Source of the DNA: Nemertoderma westbladi
Taxonomy: Eukaryota > Xenacoelomorpha > Nemertodermatida > Nemertodermatidae
NCBI GenBank assembly: GCA_032718475.1
Contig: JAUCBJ010007591.1
Location: 1 to 41,574 of the forward strand
Length of the DNA: 41,574 nt
Direction of reading: 5' to 3'
The notes below the pieces were generated by a model. The model was not told where the DNA came from and did not search any database. It saw only the letters and a list, made by a program, of their open reading frames with translations. The position numbers were made by a program, and so were the translations under genes. Shown piece after piece: positions 40,639-41,574 of the stretch (positions within the stretch are counted from its first letter, which is position 1; each line of letters starts with the position of its first letter).

Positions 40639-41574
40639 TGTCCCCTGTGTAACTCTGCCTTGAGTCTGAGCTTGGTGGGATAAATATTTCTCCATTTGAC
40701 GCAACACCGCCGCGGCCGCTGTGAGGGAGGTGAATACCGCGGCCGCTCCTAAAGCCGCAGGCCATCGCTAACTATATAGGTTAACTTGGGATTCTGGGGG
40801 ACTTTTCGATGAAGGAACAGACCAAATTTTTTTATTTTCGCACCAGGGGAGCGACTCGGAATTCTAAGATATTAGCCACTCTAACATTAGCAAATCTATC
40901 CCCTCGACGGACACGGCGGACAAAAAACCGTCATTTTTTTGACAATTTTAAAAATTTTTTGAAAGGCGCTCTACAGTGGCTCGAAAAAACCCTAGGTTAT
41001 TGCTTAACCGACGCGGGGATACGATAGAAGGGATTAATTAGTGAATTCGTTTTTTTTTTCAAAAAAGATTACCACGCCTTTTTCCCGAAATTGTCCGTCA
41101 AAGTTGAAAAAACGGACAAAATGGCTTTGCGGGATCCGCTCTGACTCGGCTAATATTAATCGTACGGGGACGAAATTAACGCGGTTGGAAAGGGGAAGAG
41201 TGGTACTACCTTCGTATCGAATGGGGGTAAGATATTTATTAATATTTCGGGTGGAAAAAGGGGCCGTAACTTTGTCCGTTTTTTCCATCTTTTTTACCTA
41301 ATTAATATTTCCAAAATTTTTAATTCGACAACGATAGTAGGAATCTGCCAATTCTTTTTCGGAAAGCGTAGAAGACCACAGGGGCTACATTCCTATCGAA
41401 TGGGGGCACAAAAAATATGTAGGCAAAGGGGTCCAAAAAGGGCCCGAAAATAATAAAAAGTTTATAACTAACAACTTTTTTATTTTTGACTCTAGAAGGT
41501 TAAAGTACATTTTATACGGTTAATATCGATACGGGGAATCCAAATATTCGATTGGTTTTGCCGCGCAAACGATA
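40639..41574. other. Unassigned repeat-like sequence at the window end
   Basis: Two CGCGGCCGC motifs occur near 40708-40747, then sequence with many T4-T9 and A4-A6 runs interrupted by CpG-containing words, and the recurrent phrase (C/G)TATCGAATGGGGG at about 41214 and 41394, with a variant ATCGATACGGGG at 41526. Open frames (40809-41027, 41041-41301) are lysine/arginine-rich and compositional. It could be the interior of an unrecognised transposon or viral insertion; nothing identifies it. FOXRED2 exons are not found here. Confidence 0.35.

Noticed and set aside
41041-41301. Lys/Arg-rich ORFs on both strands near the window end
   Set aside because: Compositional frames in sequence with many homopolymer runs; no domain.

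Overview
The window is AT-rich DNA from an invertebrate animal genome. The evidence is GT-AG introns in a recognisable animal ER gene (FOXRED2-like), several non-LTR retrotransposon (LINE) families, hAT-like MITEs and one 13.1-kb BEL/Pao-class LTR retroelement. I see nothing that fixes the phylum. There are no rRNA or tRNA genes, CRISPR arrays or bacterial operons.

Layout. 1-3.4 kb: intergenic DNA with a hAT-like MITE (684-934), a short-motif array and a LINE fragment. 3.7-5.0 kb: two candidate minus-strand exons of an unidentified host gene, whose intron holds a MITE inserted inside an inverted copy of itself. 6.5-13.5 kb: minus-strand LINE sequence, mainly one decayed CR1/Jockey-like element whose first ORF is a ULP1/C48-type cysteine protease-like protein. 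It is interrupted by a short LINE insertion with a clean 11-bp target duplication. 15.3-15.8 kb: a MITE split by another copy of that LINE (12-bp duplication). 17.2-18.8 kb: a tentative three-exon gene for a small secreted protein. 18.9-22.9 kb: a 19-bp minisatellite, a longer LINE copy, two near-loopless palindromes and an RT fragment. 23.2-26.1 kb: the first three exons of a FOXRED2-like oxidoreductase.

26287-39386 is one LTR element with a matching 5-bp duplication (CCACG) on both sides, lying in sense orientation just after FOXRED2 exon 3, probably in the next intron. It carries LTRs of 1144 and 1172 bp, a 2.2-kb leader containing a 289-bp tandem duplication, a 1979-codon uninterrupted Gag-Pro-RT-partial RNase H frame with no integrase, a tiny signal-peptide-like frame overlapping the Pol stop, and a decayed frame of about 680 codons in the env position that resembles nothing I recognise. 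Its LTRs differ at roughly one position in five or more, yet the long Gag-Pol frame is intact; this mismatch and the unknown third ORF are the most interesting things in the window.

39.4-41.6 kb: an RRM-like LINE ORF1 fragment, a LINE insertion flanked by a 53-bp direct repeat, and unassigned repeat-like sequence rich in A/T runs. The remaining FOXRED2 exons are not visible and should lie past the window end.
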